DNA from: Camelus bactrianus
Lineage: Eukaryota > Chordata > Mammalia > Artiodactyla > Camelidae
Assembly: GCF_048773025.1 (NCBI RefSeq)
Contig: NC_133545.1
Coordinates: forward strand, 79,632,001-79,696,000
Direction of reading: 5' to 3'
Length of the DNA stretch: 64,000 bases
Of the stretch, positions 23,560 to 35,290 are shown piece by piece. The translations under genes and the position numbers were made by a program. A model generated the notes under the pieces. It had not been told where the DNA came from, made no database searches, and worked only from the letters and a program-made list of their open reading frames with translations. The first letter of the stretch is position 1; the number at the start of each line of letters is the position of its first letter.

Positions 23560-24480
23560 AAGCCAAAATTACTTAAAGGAATAACAAACATAATTTTAAA
23601 AAAAGTCATTAAAAAAATGAATACATGTTCAAGAGGGTAGAGGAAAGCATAAACATAAGAAAAAACAGCGAAGTCAAACTTTAGGAGATTAAAAAGTATA
23701 ATATCGTAAAAAGTAAAATTTTAAAACTAAGAGAGAGGAGTATCAACAGGTTACATGCTACAAAAGAAAAGATTAGTGAACTTGTAGACATAGACATGGA
23801 AACTATCTCAAATTAAACCCAAAGGTTAACAAGAACAGGAAAGAAAAAATGAATAGAGAATCTGAGAGAACTGTGTGATCATATCAGGTGCTCCGGTATA
23901 CATGCAACTGAAGTCCCAGAAGATGAACAGAGAGAGCAGGAGGTATTAAAATATATTTAAAATATTAATATGGATAAAAATAATTTTTAATAATTGAAGA
24001 AATCATCTCCAAGCAGAACTACGAAGAAAACTACAGCAACACACACCAGAATCAACCTACTGAACACCAGTAATAAGCAGAAAACCTTAAAAAGCCACTG
24101 GAGGAAAGGACAGATCAGGCACAGAACACAGATGAGAACGAAAAGCAGATTTCTCACTGGAACCAGCAATGCAAAATAGAGGACAGGGAAGCATCATCTT
24201 TGGAGTACTGAAAGAAAAAGAAGCTATAAACTTAGAATTCTCTATCTAGCAAAAATGCTTTTTCAAAAAGTAAGGCTGAAGACTTTTTCAGACGTACGAA
24301 AGCTAAGAGAACCCAGCAGTGCTGCACTGTATGAAGTTTTAAAGGAAATCCTTCTGGGCGAAAGGAAAAATGATACCAGCTAAAAAAAATTGGGTCCACT
24401 TAAAAAGAATGAAGAGTACTAGAAATGGAAAATATGTGGGCAAATTAAAAATGTACAAGACTTTTTTGATTGCTATTTAA
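23560..24480 (+). mobile_element. HAL1-like (half-L1) ancient LINE
   Basis: The 3' half matches my memory of HAL1: 'AATTCTCTATCTAGCAAAAAT', 'GACTTTTTCAGACGTACGAAA', 'GCTAAGAGAACCCAGCAG', 'GGAAATCCTTCTGGGCGAAA', 'ATGATACCAGCTAA', 'GAGTACTAGAAATGGAAAATA'. HAL1 elements carry an ORF1-like gene and no reverse transcriptase. Only short frames remain (23994-24179 plus). The left boundary is approximate. Confidence 0.55.
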
Positions 24481-24865
24481 AATCTCTGTGAGCTTAATTA
24501 AGGCAGGGAGCGTACGTGCCTTGATTACCGTACATGGTACCTGTTACGCATTTTATAAATATTATTGAATGACTTAAATGCTTATGCAAATGAGTGTTAT
24601 CTATGCAAACTATGATTTGCACTATGAAATAAAAGTACAGAATACTATGAAAGAAGAGGAAAGCGTAATTCCTGACTTACAGGGGTAGAGACATTCAAGC
24701 TGAGACCTTGAAGACGGCAAGGCTGGGTGGGTAAAGCCATCCAGGAAGCTCCTGCAGAAAGGATCTCAGCACTTGTTAGTAACTGAGAGGAGACCAGTAA
24801 GACTGTAGATTAGTGAGCAAGAGGGAGAGTCACAAGGGAGGGGGAGAGAACAATCGGGGACAAAA
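24481..24865 (+). repeat. Probable L2/MIR-type remnants
   Basis: 'GCTTAATTAAGGCAGGGAGCG' followed by 'ATAAATATTATTGAATGA' at 24490-24572 has the layout of an L2 3' terminus. The following 'GACATTCAAGCTGAGACCTTGAAGA' tract resembles another old repeat I cannot name. Both are heavily decayed. Confidence 0.4.
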
Positions 24866-25460
24866 TTGTCCCCCACCCCAAATTCACATTTGGACGTCTT
24901 AACCCCCTCCACCTCAGGACGTGACTATATTTGGAGATAGGGCCTTTAAAGGGTAATTAATGTAAAATGAGGTCAAGAGGGTGAGCCCTAATCCAAAACG
25001 ACTGGTGTCCTTATTAGAAGAGGAGATTAGGGAGGTTTTTTTAAATTACATACAGAGTCTATTCTGTTCTTCTAGTTAATTGGTCTATTCAAATCATTTA
25101 TTTCTTCTTGATTCAGTTTTGGTGGACTGTGTGTTTCTAGAAACTGTACGCCAGAAAGTAATAACATTGTAAATCTACTATACTTCAGGAAAAGAAAAAA
25201 AAAAGCGAAAACAAATTACATGCAGGAAAAAAAAAATGAGAAAATTAGGACACACACACCCTCAGAGGGAAGACCATGAGAAGACACGGGGAGAAGACGG
25301 ACTCCTGCAAACGGAGGAGAAGGGCCTCAGGAGAAACCAGCCCTGCTGACCCTCTGGTTATGGACTTACAGCCTCCAGAATTGTGAGAAGACACATTTCT
25401 GTCTTTTAAGCTATCCAGTGTGTGGCACTTTGTTACGGCAGCCCTAATTAATTCATACAG
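24866..25460 (+). mobile_element. Fossil LTR, probably ERVL-MaLR class, split by an L1
   Basis: The left part has 'ATTGTCCCCCACCCCAAATTC', 'GACTATATTTGGAGATAGGG' and 'AAACGACTGGTGTCCTTATTA'. The right part has 'GCCTCCAGAATTGTGAGAAGA', 'CTATCCAGTGTGTGGCACTT' and 'TGTTACGGCAGCCCTAATTA'. These are hallmarks of an old mammalian MaLR-like LTR in plus orientation. It seems to be a solitary LTR. An L1 piece has inserted at about 25043-25225. It is old, certainly older than the L1 inside it. Subfamily is uncertain. Confidence 0.55.
25056..25212 (+). mobile_element. Twin-primed (5'-inverted) L1 fragment nested in the LTR
   Basis: The left half (to about 25140) is L1 ORF2 sequence in reverse orientation ('TTAATTGGTCTATTCAAATC', 'TTCTTGATTCAGTTTTGGTGG'). 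The right half is the forward 3' tip ('CTGTACGCCAGAAAGTAATA', 'CTACTATACTTCAGGAAAAG') with an A-rich tail. Flanks AAATTACATACAG (25043-25055) and AAATTACATGCAG (25213-25225) match at 12 of 13 positions and act as target-site duplications. This is the standard outcome of twin priming. Confidence 0.75.
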
Positions 25461-27379
25461 GAACTGACAAATTGTGATTTACTTTAAATCATTTAACGTT
25501 GATCCCCTCCTGGAAATCATGCTGGCATTCAAGTATGGGTCAGATAAACCTTCAGGGAGTTATTTGTTTGGAATAATAAACTGGTAAATAATCCAAAGTT
25601 GGTGTTTCAATCCTCATATTACCAGATATGTACCAAATAAAAATGTTTTCCTCTGACCTTAGTTATGGGTGAGATAGGTAACGAAAAAAGCCTCTATAGC
25701 ATTAGCTTCTTCTACGCTGGGCTGTCTATTTAAAGTTTATTTCAGGATGCATTCAATAGTTGGTAAAGTTGCCCAATCAGGTGTTTTACTGGGTAGCTCA
25801 TTTCCACTTGGTGTCTGTGGACTGGTTTCAGTCTGCTGTATTGGCTGATGCTCATATTTTAAAAGGCATACATGGATCACATCTATTCAGACTCTTTTGG
25901 AGGAGATGGGTTGGATGGTCTATGAAATTTCAGATTTCTTTCACATGCAACATTAGAGGATTCTGCTGCTTCTTAATCTACTCTGTTTACCATGTTCAAC
26001 ATTAAGGCTCAGGATACTTGAAATTGCAAATACTTTCTCACGTAGGAATATTAACCTTCAGATACACGCGGTTATAAATAAAAACTATTGTCTGTTTAGC
26101 TGCTGCATAACTATGATTTCTTGACATCGACTTCACAGCATCGGACTGTTAAAACAGTCCTCTCTGATGCATTCTCAGCCAGCTGTTCAGTAAGACATAA
26201 TTGTGCCCATAGAAGAAGATGTGTTGAAAATACTCATAGCAGGATATACTTAAAGTAACTCAAGTTGAATGGAATTACATTATTCAAACTGAAAACTCAG
26301 TGAAAAATTTGTTACAGGGTCTTTTAACAAGATAGATGTCTCATTTGCAGGGACATGATAATAATTTGCCATTTATCATGAAGTGTGCCTTTTATATCAG
26401 TAATTGAGTAAAATAAGACAGCAAGAGATGTTTTGGATCAGAGTTTTTCAGAATAGCAGTCAGCAACTTCAAACACGATGTTAGTCATTTGCTCTGGCTG
26501 GAATGCAAGAAATAACAAAATATCAAAGGCTTTATTTTGACATATGGTTTCCAGCTAGTTAACGAGCAAGCTTTAGATATTCAGGGTTTGGGAGTGGAGA
26601 ATCAAAGGATGAAGTTAAGAAAAGGTAAACAGCCTAGTTTAGGAGGATTCAGAAAAATAGATTTGGAAGAAGAGTGCAATCTAGCCAGAAGGTCAAGATT
26701 TACATATCTCAAAAAAAATTCTACTCACAATAAAAACCTAAACCTACTCAGTGAGAAACTTAGCAAGAGTTGCGAGGAAGTTATAAGAAGAAAATTATGA
26801 AATTTTATTGAAACTTAAAAGTAGAAAAAGTGGGAGTCTTAGATGAGTAATTAAATATAGTAAATGATGTCAATTATTTGTAAATTAATACAATTCTAAT
26901 AGATACATTAGGGATATATTTATAGTGATTTCTATTCTCTTAATTGTGCTTTTCAGGAGGTGCTAAACTTTATAACAGAAGTGTATGTGTGTGTATATAT
27001 GTGTATATGTATTTTTTTTAATCAGGAAAGTTACTAAAATTTTACTCTGTACGTTTTAAGTGCCAAAAGTACCTTTGCATGGTGAATGGCAGCATTTAAT
27101 TGGTGATCTGGAGTGGGTTGTCTTTGCTTGACACTGCAGGGATGTGTATTGTGTATCTCTGGGAGTACAATTCTCATCAGTCTATGTGAACAGCACTCTC
27201 CGGAGTTACACAGTGCACAACCTAAGCTATTGTACAGAGCAACCCAACCCTGTATATTGAGAGATTTTGGTTCTTGCTTTTCCCCTAACTCCAAGGAAAA
27301 TGTCCTATTCTTTTCCTTAAAAAATAAACAAACAAAAACCCATATATTTTTAGGAGTGTGAAAATAAAGGAAACCTCAT
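25461..27379. other. Unique AT-rich sequence, no gene recognised
   Basis: Includes a small palindromic hairpin at 26138-26170 and a TG/TA tract at about 26983-27010. Open frames of up to 87 codons (26537-26800 plus; 27034-27294 minus) show no domain. Confidence 0.4.
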
Positions 27380-27752
27380 TTGAGATGGGAGTTGGGAAGT
27401 CCTGAAGGGAGAGCTCTGAAGCATTACCACTCATGGCCACCAACACTCCCCAGCAGCAAGAAGCCTACATTTCACACCCCAGCAGGAAGATTGTCTCCTA
27501 GCTCAGCAACAGCCCAGCCTATGATAAGCCTCTACCACCCTGAACTTCCATTTTCGTCCATTGAACTTTCAATCCAAATCTCCTCTCCCGGCTTCCTCCT
27601 TTCTTCTGTAAAAGGATGCTCCTCTCAGTTCTCTGGACTGGCCCATGCTTTGCCATAGTTTGCATGTCCTGAATTGCAATTCCTCTGCTACTCCCTAATA
27701 AACTCATTTTGCTGGTAAAATAACTGTCTTTTTTTTTTTTTTTTTTTTTTAT
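27380..27752 (+). repeat. Possible fossil ERV1-type LTR, R-U5 end, followed by a T-run
   Basis: The right part, 'GCAATTCCTCTGCTACTCCC', 'AATAAACTCATTTTGCTGG', 'TAAAATAACTG', has the look of a class I LTR polyadenylation and U5 region. The pyrimidine-rich DNA upstream would be U3. No internal region is seen, so it would be a solitary LTR. A T-run of about 26 follows at 27727-27750. The identity is tentative. Confidence 0.4.
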
Positions 27753-28764
27753 GGTTGATAATAGAGAACTCAGCTCACCTGAGAGGTCACATCTTAGAAA
27801 ACTTATTTAAGCATTCATATCATCAAGTTGCAGAAACGTCACCAGACTGAAAGCAGGATGTTCTTAAACCTCTGTAGATATTTTAAAGCTCTCTGCTGTT
27901 TTAATGAAAAAGCAGCACCCACCCATCAAGGAGTTTCTGAACCCTAGCCAAAACTCTTCATCTAAAAGGGGATTTCAGTGTTGGCATATTAAAAAGTTGG
28001 TTATTAACTGCCCATCACTCAGCTGACTGGTATAGCAATGATGCCAACGTTGATTAGAGCTTGTGCTATATAGAATGACAGATTTTAATTTTAAGAAACC
28101 CACCAAACCATTAACTTTTGTTATTTAATATATATTGCCACACTACTTTGCAAAATCTAAATATGCAACACAGTGCAAAATTTTTGGTTTTCGCTTATTA
28201 AGTTCGAAACAGTGCTGTTTCATATTTCTTCCAAATAGCAACAACAAATCCACCATCCACACTGAGCACTTTGCATAGATTTCAGCAGAGGCTGCACTTA
28301 CGCTTTTTTTTTTTTAAATAGGATCAGAGATTTAACTTAGCGAACACACTGTTACCTGAATAATTCTGTGAAGAAACAAACGGCATAGGAAGCAAGTATT
28401 ATCCAGCAATGTGTTTCATGTCATCTCTAGAAGATGAGACTGAGTATAAAATGAAAAAAAAAAAAAAACTTCACAAAAAAGAGATTTGGATTTCCCCTCT
28501 CAAGTTTTTCTATTGAACGTTTAGGTCTTCAAACAAAGATGAGGTTTTAAGAAAAAGATTTTACCACTTTAACATTTTAGCACCTTGTTGTCTAATTTGT
28601 AATTGAACTTGGGGTTTTGGTTCCAGTTCCCAGTACATATCTATTAATTTTAACTTTTTGACTCCGCCATAATTACACTAAATTCCTGTGCTGATTATTT
28701 GGAGAAAATTAAAAAATCCTTCCCCAGCTACAGTGAAATTATAATCTGAATTTTTTTTTTTTTA
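27753..28764. other. Unique sequence, no gene recognised
   Basis: AT-rich with homopolymer runs at about 28303-28315, 28455-28468 and 28751-28763. No gene or repeat could be named. Confidence 0.4.
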
Positions 28765-30638
28765 AAGAGGAACCTTAAGGGTGTCCCTCCCTCACTGGGG
28801 TCCCAGTTTGGTTCAGCTGTGGGCACTGCCAGTGGGCTTCAGGTGGACCTTTTGGGTCTGTTAGATGGAGCTGGTATGCTTCTTCCCCGGCCTTATCAGT
28901 GACCATTCTCCTTTCACGTTCTGTAAGCATCAGATTGAGAAGGATGTCTGTCTGCCCATGACGAGTGGTGGGTAGCAAAAAAAACAAAAACAAGTGAACA
29001 GTTCTGTTATTCGGAAAGGATCCTCCATATAAGGAGAGTTGCAATCTTTCCAAACAAGTCAGAGGTGGAGAAAGGACTATGCAGCCATAGAAACTCAGGC
29101 GGCTGGCCATTTGCATTTAGATGCCCCACAGGATAACCATGTAAGGAAAATTGCCCTGTCTCAGGAGTGGCTCTTGGCCCAAATCGGGTGCCTGTAGGGT
29201 CTTAGATGGAGACACCAGACCAAGTCCCTGTACCCCCAGGAACTAACATAGGATTTTCTAATTGATCCCTTGCAGGATGGGGAGCCAGTTCCAGTGTTGA
29301 GAGCCCCAGTGTTGGGAACTGGGGCTGGATAGGAATGGGAGGCAGTGGAAGGGTGGATACATTGGCCTTATGGCTGGGACAGCCAACTCGGCCAGGGCCA
29401 GAGGTTGGAGTAACGTATCCTCAGCCTCGTTCCCTTACTTTTCTTCCTGTAGGGCCCATTTCCCTTCAGGTTTCTCGCACCGTAAGGTGACAACTGTCTG
29501 ACTTTTTCCCACCGTGATCTAATAGTGTAAATGCTTGTGCATATGGAATCTTATCATTTCCTCCTCCTCTTTCACAAAACAATTCCAGTCGCAAGATTGT
29601 ATAGGAATTGAGCGAGCCATTCAGGGGTCATTGCTTCTCTGATCCTAACATGTGTTGGGGCCACACATTATTACAATGGAAAATCATCTCTCTTAGTCGT
29701 GGGCTCACAACTATATTTTGCCCATTTATTCAAGATACGCCCCCAAAGGGCTTTCCTTAGGGACAGATGGACTATTTCCCACGTTGATTTAGTCCAAGAA
29801 CAAAATACCAAAAGCACAAACACATTCCAACATGAACACAGAACAGAAGCAAACAAACCAGCTCACAAATCGGGTCCAGCAACTATTTCCTCTCTCCCAC
29901 AGGGTACCCCACTCAAATACAAGGCAAAGTGGCTTATTACCCAGAAAAACAAAGCCCCAAATGGAGGAAGGAGAGCTCCCGGCTGTGCACACCGGAGCGA
30001 CTTACCCTACTTGTTCGGAGCCCGTCGCTTCCCAGATGCAGAGTTCTTGCTCTAACTGCCAAGCGCTGGGGCAGCCGGTGCCGCTTTGGGGAATTTTGGA
30101 GGGAAGATCCTCAAGACAAGTGGTCCTGGAAGCTACTGGGGTTTTACTCGAAAACTCCCCAGCCGGGGCCTGCAGGCCACGAGCCGAGCTGCGAGGCTCG
30201 CAGCTGACTTCACTTAAATTTGTTACCGGGTTAGCGAGCGAGCTCGTACTGCTCGGCTCACAACAGGCCAACAAATCGAGGGATGAGCTGTTGGGGCGAG
30301 GAATAGTGACTTTATTCTGAAAGCTAGCAATCCAAGAATGTAGCAGAATAATGTCCTAATGAGTCATCTTCCCCGAGGTAGAACCGAGGCTTCCTTTATG
30401 CTAAAAGCCCCGGTTCCAGACAGACTCTGGAGGGGAAGGGTCAGTTTCTTCCTTCCAGCAGCCATTCACAGGTGGTCGGGATGTCTCCTGTGAGCTAAAC
30501 TAAGGTATTTTAACTTAATGCTCATTACCTGGGAGGCAAGGCTCCCAGAGATGGGCCATTAAGCATAATTACAGCTTGGAGGCAACATCGCTTTAGTGAT
30601 TAACTTGTGATAGAACACAAAGGTTCTTCCCCATTACA
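28765..30638 (-). mobile_element. Class I (gamma-like) endogenous retrovirus relic: 5' LTR, leader, part of gag
   Basis: On the minus strand it runs from a 5' LTR (30221-30638) through a GC-rich leader containing a GTAAGT donor-like site at about 30000 into gag-like coding traces: a matrix-type part around 29500-29860 and a capsid-type part around 28775-29116. The gag traces resemble the HERV-H/F/Fc branch. Nothing resembling pro, pol, env or a 3' LTR follows, so it is a partial fossil and clearly broken in several places. The leader and LTR keep many CpGs. I could not identify the primer-binding site with confidence. Confidence 0.7.
30221..30638 (-). repeat. 5' LTR of the class I ERV relic
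   Basis: On the minus strand it begins TGTAATGGGG and ends CCGGTAACA, giving the usual TG...CA termini, at about 418 bp. It has a TATA-like 'GCATAAAGGAAG' stretch and a polyadenylation signal in 'TTTCAGAATAAAGTCACTA', in the expected order U3, R, U5. No second LTR is present in the window, so the age cannot be judged from LTR divergence. Confidence 0.65.
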
Positions 30639-30772
30639 AGATCTCAGCAAACTGTAGTCTGTGAACACGCTATGGTTTTACCAAGATTTATAAAAATTTT
30701 CAGAACCTTGCATTTATCCAAATTACCTATGGCTCTGAGTTCTGCCTTCCACTGAACTTTCAAATTTTATTT

Positions 30773-31189
30773 TATTTTTATTTTGCATTTTATATATTTT
30801 TATTGAAGTATAGTCAGTTTACAAGGTTGTGTCAGTTTCGGGTGTACAGCACAGTACTTCAGTCATACGTGAACATACATATATTCATTTTCATACTCTT
30901 TTTCACCATAGGTTACTACAAGGTATTGAATATGGTTCCCTGTGCTATACAGTATAAATTTGTTGTTTTATCTATTTTGTATACAGTAGTTAGTATCTGC
31001 AAATCTTGAACTCCCAATTTATCCCTTCCCAATCCCTTCCCCCTTTGCCCCATAACCACGTTTGTTTTCTATGTCTGAGTCTGTTTCTGTTTTGTAAATA
31101 AGTTTGTTTGTCTTTTTTTTTTAGATTCCACATATGAGTGATATCATACAAAGTGAAGTAACCCAGAAAGAGAAAAAAAAAAAACCATA
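30773..31189 (-). mobile_element. L1 3' end with 5' inversion and perfect 20-bp target-site duplication
   Basis: Most of the insert is the L1 3'UTR in reverse ('TATTGAAGTATAGTCAGTTT' to 'AGATTCCACATATGAGTGAT'). The final 45 or so bases switch to the forward strand ('AAGTGAAGTAACCCAGAAAG'), exactly the segment that should come next but inverted. The insert is bounded by TGAACTTTCAAATTTTATTT at 30753-30772 and again at 31190-31209, identical at all 20 positions. The perfect duplication points to a fairly recent event. Noncoding except for a trace of the ORF2 C-terminus. Confidence 0.93.
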
Positions 31190-31209
31190 TGAACTTTCAA
31201 ATTTTATTT

Positions 31210-31585
31210 GACATTTCTGTCTCAGTGTTTCCCCAAACATACAGCAGACCTCTTTCTCCTTAATTCTTTCATCCTTCAAAATGCTAGTCAGCAAAGGGGG
31301 AGTATGTGTTGGTTTCCTGAAGTTTTGGGCATGTAACCGTAAAAGGCGGTAGGTGGGAAGATGGGAGGTAGCGTTGGGTTCATTTCAGCATCACATAATA
31401 GAAAACAGAAAGCATCTTAACATTAAGACTGCATGTGTGTTCTTACGAAGCCTCAATTCTACCAACTCAGCTCCAGCTTCTTCTTACTGAGGTGCACAGC
31501 CCTGTTTCTCTCCTGTCCTCTCCTCTTATTCCTTATTTCCTGCCCCCCCATGCTTAAATTCCCACTCATTAATAAATATTATTAA
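31210..31585. other. Unique sequence, nothing recognised
   Basis: No gene, RNA or repeat signature seen. Confidence 0.4.
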
Positions 31586-31712
31586 CCAGCACCAAGCACT
31601 GTGTACTTGGAGCTTTATATGTATTGTCCACTTAATGCTCTCACAACCCTGTGAGGTAGGTACTATTATCCCCATTTTACAAGTGAGAAAATTGAGGTAG
31701 AGAAACAACACT
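31586..31712 (+). repeat. MIR SINE
   Basis: 'CACTTAATGCTCTCACAACCC', 'TGTGAGGTAGGTACTATTATC', 'CCCATTTTACAAGTGAGAAAA' is the classic MIR core, modestly diverged. Confidence 0.85.
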
Positions 31713-32009
31713 CAATATATTGTCCCCAAATATACATTTTATAATTGCCTTTACATGCCATCCAACACTGCTTATTAAGACATTGTTCTAAACAAACAGT
31801 TTCTACTTTAGAAGGAAATCTGGTGCTCGCTGGTAAAATATTACTATTTTATTCATTCACCATGTGTACGTTAGACGTTAACGTGTTGTTGGACGTTACC
31901 GTATGTTTTACAGGTTTAATTACTCTCTGCCGCTTCCTTTGGACCTCTTAGAGCCAATACTTGAATTCCTTACATTGGGTATTTTCATTGAGACTACTTC
32001 TTCAGGTCA

Positions 32010-32010
<1 letters not shown>

Positions 32011-32058
<48 letters not shown>
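32011..32058 (+). repeat. (GT)n microsatellite
   Basis: About 24 uninterrupted GT units, immediately left of an old L1 tail; likely length-polymorphic. Confidence 0.97.
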
Positions 32059-32059
<1 letters not shown>

Positions 32060-32600
32060 GTTTAAGACTTTTTTAAAAGAGCACTTTAAGGATCACAGCA
32101 AAATTGAGAGATAAGTACAGAGATTGATCATATAACCTCTGCCCTCACCCATGCATAGCTTCCCCCATTATCAACATCCCCCACAAAGTGGTACTTGTTT
32201 ACAATTGATGAACCTACATCGACACATCATGATCACCCAGAGTCCACAGTTTACATCGTGGGTCACTCTTGGTGTTTTCACTGCCCTAAAAATGCTCTAT
32301 TTATCCCAACCTCTCCTCCCTCAACAACTGGCAACCACTGATCTTTTTATTGTTTTCAGAGTTTTGGCTTTTCCAGACTGTCTTGTGGTTGGAATTATAT
32401 AGTACGTAGCCTTTCCAGATTGGCTTCTTTCACTTAGTAACATACATTTAGGTTTCCTCTATGTCTTCTCATGGCTGGACAGCTCATTTCTTTTTACTGG
32501 TGATAAATTTTCCATCATCTGCAAGTACCACAGTTTATCCATTCACCTACTGAAGGACGTCTTGGTTGCTCCCAAGTTTTGTGCTCTCTCCTGAAACACA
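32059..32600 (-). mobile_element. Ancient L1M (L1MB/MC-like) 3' end
   Basis: Reverse-oriented L1 3' region: 'GATCACAGCAAAATTGAGAGA', 'CCCCCATTATCAACATCCCCC', 'CATCATGATCACCCAGAGTCC', 'CACTGCCCTAAAAATGCTCTA', 'CAACAACTGGCAACCACTGAT', 'CACAGTTTATCCATTCACCTA'. Several internal deletions relative to the usual layout. Noncoding. Confidence 0.75.
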
Positions 32601-33149
32601 GCCCCATAAGTTGTCCAGCTGGACCTAACCCAACCAATGATGGAGAAAATCAGATAGAGGAAAAGAACTAGTAGATTTAAATGACTATATAATAGTTGTT
32701 AAATATGAATAATAGAAAAAGTAAGTTCAAATAATACATAATTGGTGATGAATGGAACCAAAAAATACTCAAAAATAGAATAAATTTAAACTTCCCACAA
32801 GTGAAAGACTGAATATATTCATGAAAATGGCTTCTCTTGTCTCTGGAAAATAAATAGACATAAAATAACCAAGAGTAAGTTTCATTTTATGAACTATTTT
32901 ACATTTACCTTAGGATAAAACAAGCACATTGTTATGTTAATGTTATTTTGAACCAAAATATTTTTCATAGGCCAAAACAGTGACAAGATAGATGTCTAAA
33001 ATAAGTCTAAGAAAAGTCTCTAATTTTAAATTTGGAATTGGAAATATCAACGTGAACTAATGATTGTTGGCCCTTAAATTTTTTTTGAGTTTTGATCTCT
33101 GAAACAATGTGTAATCAGTGTTTCTCAATACTATTCTTCTCTAAAAAGA
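32601..33149. other. Unique AT-rich sequence
   Basis: No gene or named repeat is visible. Confidence 0.4.
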
Positions 33150-34440
33150 GCCTAGGACTGGCGTAGGAAGTGTACAGGATGATCCTGGAACATCTTGTTG
33201 GCCCAGAAGGCAAGGAAGCTGTCAAAGGTTAATGGGATCATGTCAAAAGCACGTGCAGCCAGCTTGACGGGCTCCCATGGCAAAAGACGTGACAACGTGA
33301 GCATCAATGAGAGTGATGATTGCAATTGTTTAAAACTCCCTGAAAATATAAAAAAAACCTATGAGTTATTAGTGATATTAAAAGAGGAAATCAAACATAA
33401 CTCATTGTACAATATTGGAGGTTGCTAGGGCACAAACTCACGTAGAAAACTGATAATGAAAGGAAAAGAACTGAGCGTTTATCCTGCCTTTGCAGTAGGA
33501 ACTATGTTTCAGAGGAACCAAATGTCTTCAGTGGATGAAGGCAAGTTTTTATGTCCAAAAACTACTCATAAATACAGAAGCAATCGCAGAATGAGAAAAA
33601 CCACCACTTGGCAACTTCTAAGGAATGACAACTTCAGACGGTGGTCATCAGTGGGCCATGAAACTGCTGATGAGATGTCAATGGGGATTTTTACAATGAA
33701 GGGAACAGCTTGTCAGCACCTGAACCCCAACCCTTAGCATCTCTAAGAGTGAGATAACCAGACTTAGTGCCTCCTGATAAAACTCAGTGTGACACCACAG
33801 CACCACCTGCGATGAAATTTGAACTTGAACATAAACAAGCCTCTAGATGTAACTCCCAGTCTGCAGGAAATACAGGAGCTAGAGAAACAATCAGCAAAAT
33901 TCAGAATGTGGAACGGACTCAATTTCTTCAACATTTAAAGCATAAGAAACGAAATAAAGAGGGGATGTCTTATAGTAAGAGTTTTATGAGAAACTTAAGA
34001 GATATAAGAAAATACAAGCAAACTTATTTGAATCTTAATTCAATCAAATCAACAGTAAAAACTTTTTTTGACAATATGTAAATTCTGAGAGTTTGAAGGT
34101 GGACTCAGTATTATAGTATGAATATTACAATATGAATGTTGACTAGATGATATAAAAGTTATTAAATGGTTAATAGTATTAGGTAATCATGATGATGGCC
34201 TGTGGTCATGTAAAAAATGTTTGTTTTTTTAAAAATTTATATTGAAATGTTTAGAAGTAGAAAAATATAACATACGAATTTTACTCTGGAATACTCTAGC
34301 CAAGAAAATAGAAATGGGGAAATAAAGCGAGTCTGGTAGCGAGGATGGTTGTTGAAGATGGACGGTAATTACTAGAGGTTCCTTGAATTCTTTACTTTTG
34401 TGTATTTCTGCAAGTTTTCCCAGTAAAAAGTAACAAAAGA
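33150..34440 (+). repeat. Ancient retroposon relic of uncertain class
   Basis: The right part ('ACTTTTGTGTATTTCTGCAAG', 'TTTTCCCAGTAAAAAGTAACA') looks like the 3' end of an old L1ME/HAL1-like LINE, and the body ('CTGCAGGAAATACAGGAGCTA', 'AATGTGGAACGGACTCAATTT') is familiar as an old interspersed repeat. Three short plus-strand frames (33195-33428, 33456-33737, 33767-34081) cover it in succession, with 33195 and 33456 in one frame and 33767 in another. They do not resemble a known protein to me. A genuine decayed gene cannot be excluded. Confidence 0.4.
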
Positions 34441-34848
34441 GAATGATTTGTCTGTTAGCAAAGCACCAAATTCAACGACTAAAGAGTAAAACTTTTCAAA
34501 TATTTAAGCATATGAAACTGGTCACCTACCAAATTCTTCCTCTGAAATGTTAAATGGCAAGAAATCATGGAGAAAGGTCTATAAAGTTGGCAAAAACCTA
34601 ACGTAACTCAAAGTTTATCCAAGAGGAATTTATTTACAGTTAAGGCAATAATAACTGCAATTACTCAGGATTCTAATAGCCTAAAAAATCTTATTTGAAA
34701 AAAATTCCATCCTCCTTGAATATTAATCAAAATCAGGAATCCATGAATGGAGAGTCTGTGTTGTTGAAGAGCTGGAGAAGAGCCTGAGTCCATTTACTGA
34801 GTCATGGAATAACTCCAAATAACTGCGCTAATTGTTTTTATAAAAACC
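34441..34848. other. Unique sequence
   Basis: Nothing recognised. Confidence 0.4.
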
Positions 34849-35290
34849 GACAACATAACGCCATTTGCAGCAACATGGATGTTCCTGGAGAATGTCATTT
34901 TAAGTGAAGTAAGCCAGAAAAAGAAAGAAAAATACCATATGAGATTGCTCATATGTGGAATCTAAAAAACAAAAACAAAAACAAACAAACAAACAAAAAA
35001 ACATAAACACAGGAGAGAAATAGACTCATAGACATAGAATACAGACTTGTGGTTGCCAGGGGGGCGGAGGGTGAGAAGGGGTAGACTGGGATTTCAAAAC
35101 TGTAGAATAGATAAACAAGATTATACTGTATAGCACAGGGAAATATACACAAAATCTTATGGTAGCTCACAGAGAAGAAAATGTGACAATGAGTGTGTGT
35201 ATGTCCATGTATGACTGAAAAATTGTGCTGAACACTGGAATTTGACACAACATTGTAAAATGATTATAAATCAATAAAAATGTTAAAAAA
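34849..35290 (+). mobile_element. L1 3' end, 5'-truncated (type A tail)
   Basis: From 'GACAACATAACGCCATTTGCA' (ORF2 C-terminus) through the ORF2 end at 'CATATGTGGAATCTAA', an (AAAC)n-like stretch at 34965-35000, and a 3'UTR with 'CTGAACACTGGAATTTGACAC'. It shares the start region and type A tail with the copy at 2256-2785. Confidence 0.87.

Noticed and set aside
32010-32060. GT-run as a splice or recombination signal
   Set aside because: It is most simply a microsatellite beside an L1 tail.
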